Positions 5,413-5,425 of a stretch of DNA of 5,425 nt are shown here, one piece after another. The notes below the pieces were generated by a model. The model did not search any database. It saw only the letters and a program-made list of their open reading frames with translations, and was not told the DNA's origin. Location of the stretch: positions 1-5,425 of the forward strand of contig WFQT01000260.1 in NCBI GenBank assembly GCA_015486895.1, given 5' to 3'. The DNA comes from Anaerolineae bacterium (lineage in GTDB: Bacteria; Chloroflexota; Anaerolineae; JAADDB01). How positions within the stretch are numbered: the first letter of the stretch is position 1; every line of letters starts with the position of its first letter. The position numbers were made by a program, and so were the translations under genes.

Positions 5413-5425
5413 CGCGGTGCCTGAC

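Overview
The window is a compact bacterial stretch in which every convincing gene lies on the minus strand, so it reads from right to left. It probably comes from the phylum Chloroflexota (Anaerolineae-like). This rests on family resemblance only: a signal-anchored TPR protein with a Thr-Pro spacer, and a two-helix membrane protein whose LRPDYRAQYI segment and LFDKED-containing C-terminal domain recall proteins I associate with that phylum. No rRNA or other phylogenetic marker is present.

Right block (5425 to 2816): an M24B metallopeptidase (Xaa-Pro aminopeptidase type) with all five metal ligands is followed, with a 10-base overlap, by a 492-residue protein with two membrane helices, a long acidic Pro-rich linker and a beta-rich C-terminal domain. 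They look translationally coupled. An extended -10 box is visible upstream of the peptidase, but its -35 region lies outside the window.

Middle block (2815 to 2021, about 795 bases): there is no ordinary-sized gene, but the stretch is dense in signals. It holds a near-perfect sigma70 promoter (TTGACA-17-TATATT), a full-length Shine-Dalgarno sequence, an 18-codon ORF, overlapping palindromes that could hide or expose the ribosome binding site and start codon, and a strong hairpin that may end the transcript. This is the best candidate for something undescribed: a roughly 180-nt transcript encoding a micropeptide, acting as a structured RNA, or both. Further on lies a 142-bp palindromic element with inverted ends and a short flanking direct repeat, which looks like a MITE with a nested REP-like core.

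Left block (2081 to 1): a strong promoter drives a tight operon of an inositol-monophosphatase-family enzyme, a membrane-anchored protein with about nine TPRs, and the first 23 codons of rarA (AAA+ replication-associated recombination ATPase), which runs off the left edge. Gaps are 3 and 9 bases. The enzyme and RarA are cytoplasmic while the TPR domain should be outside the membrane, so the grouping suggests co-expression rather than an obvious shared pathway.
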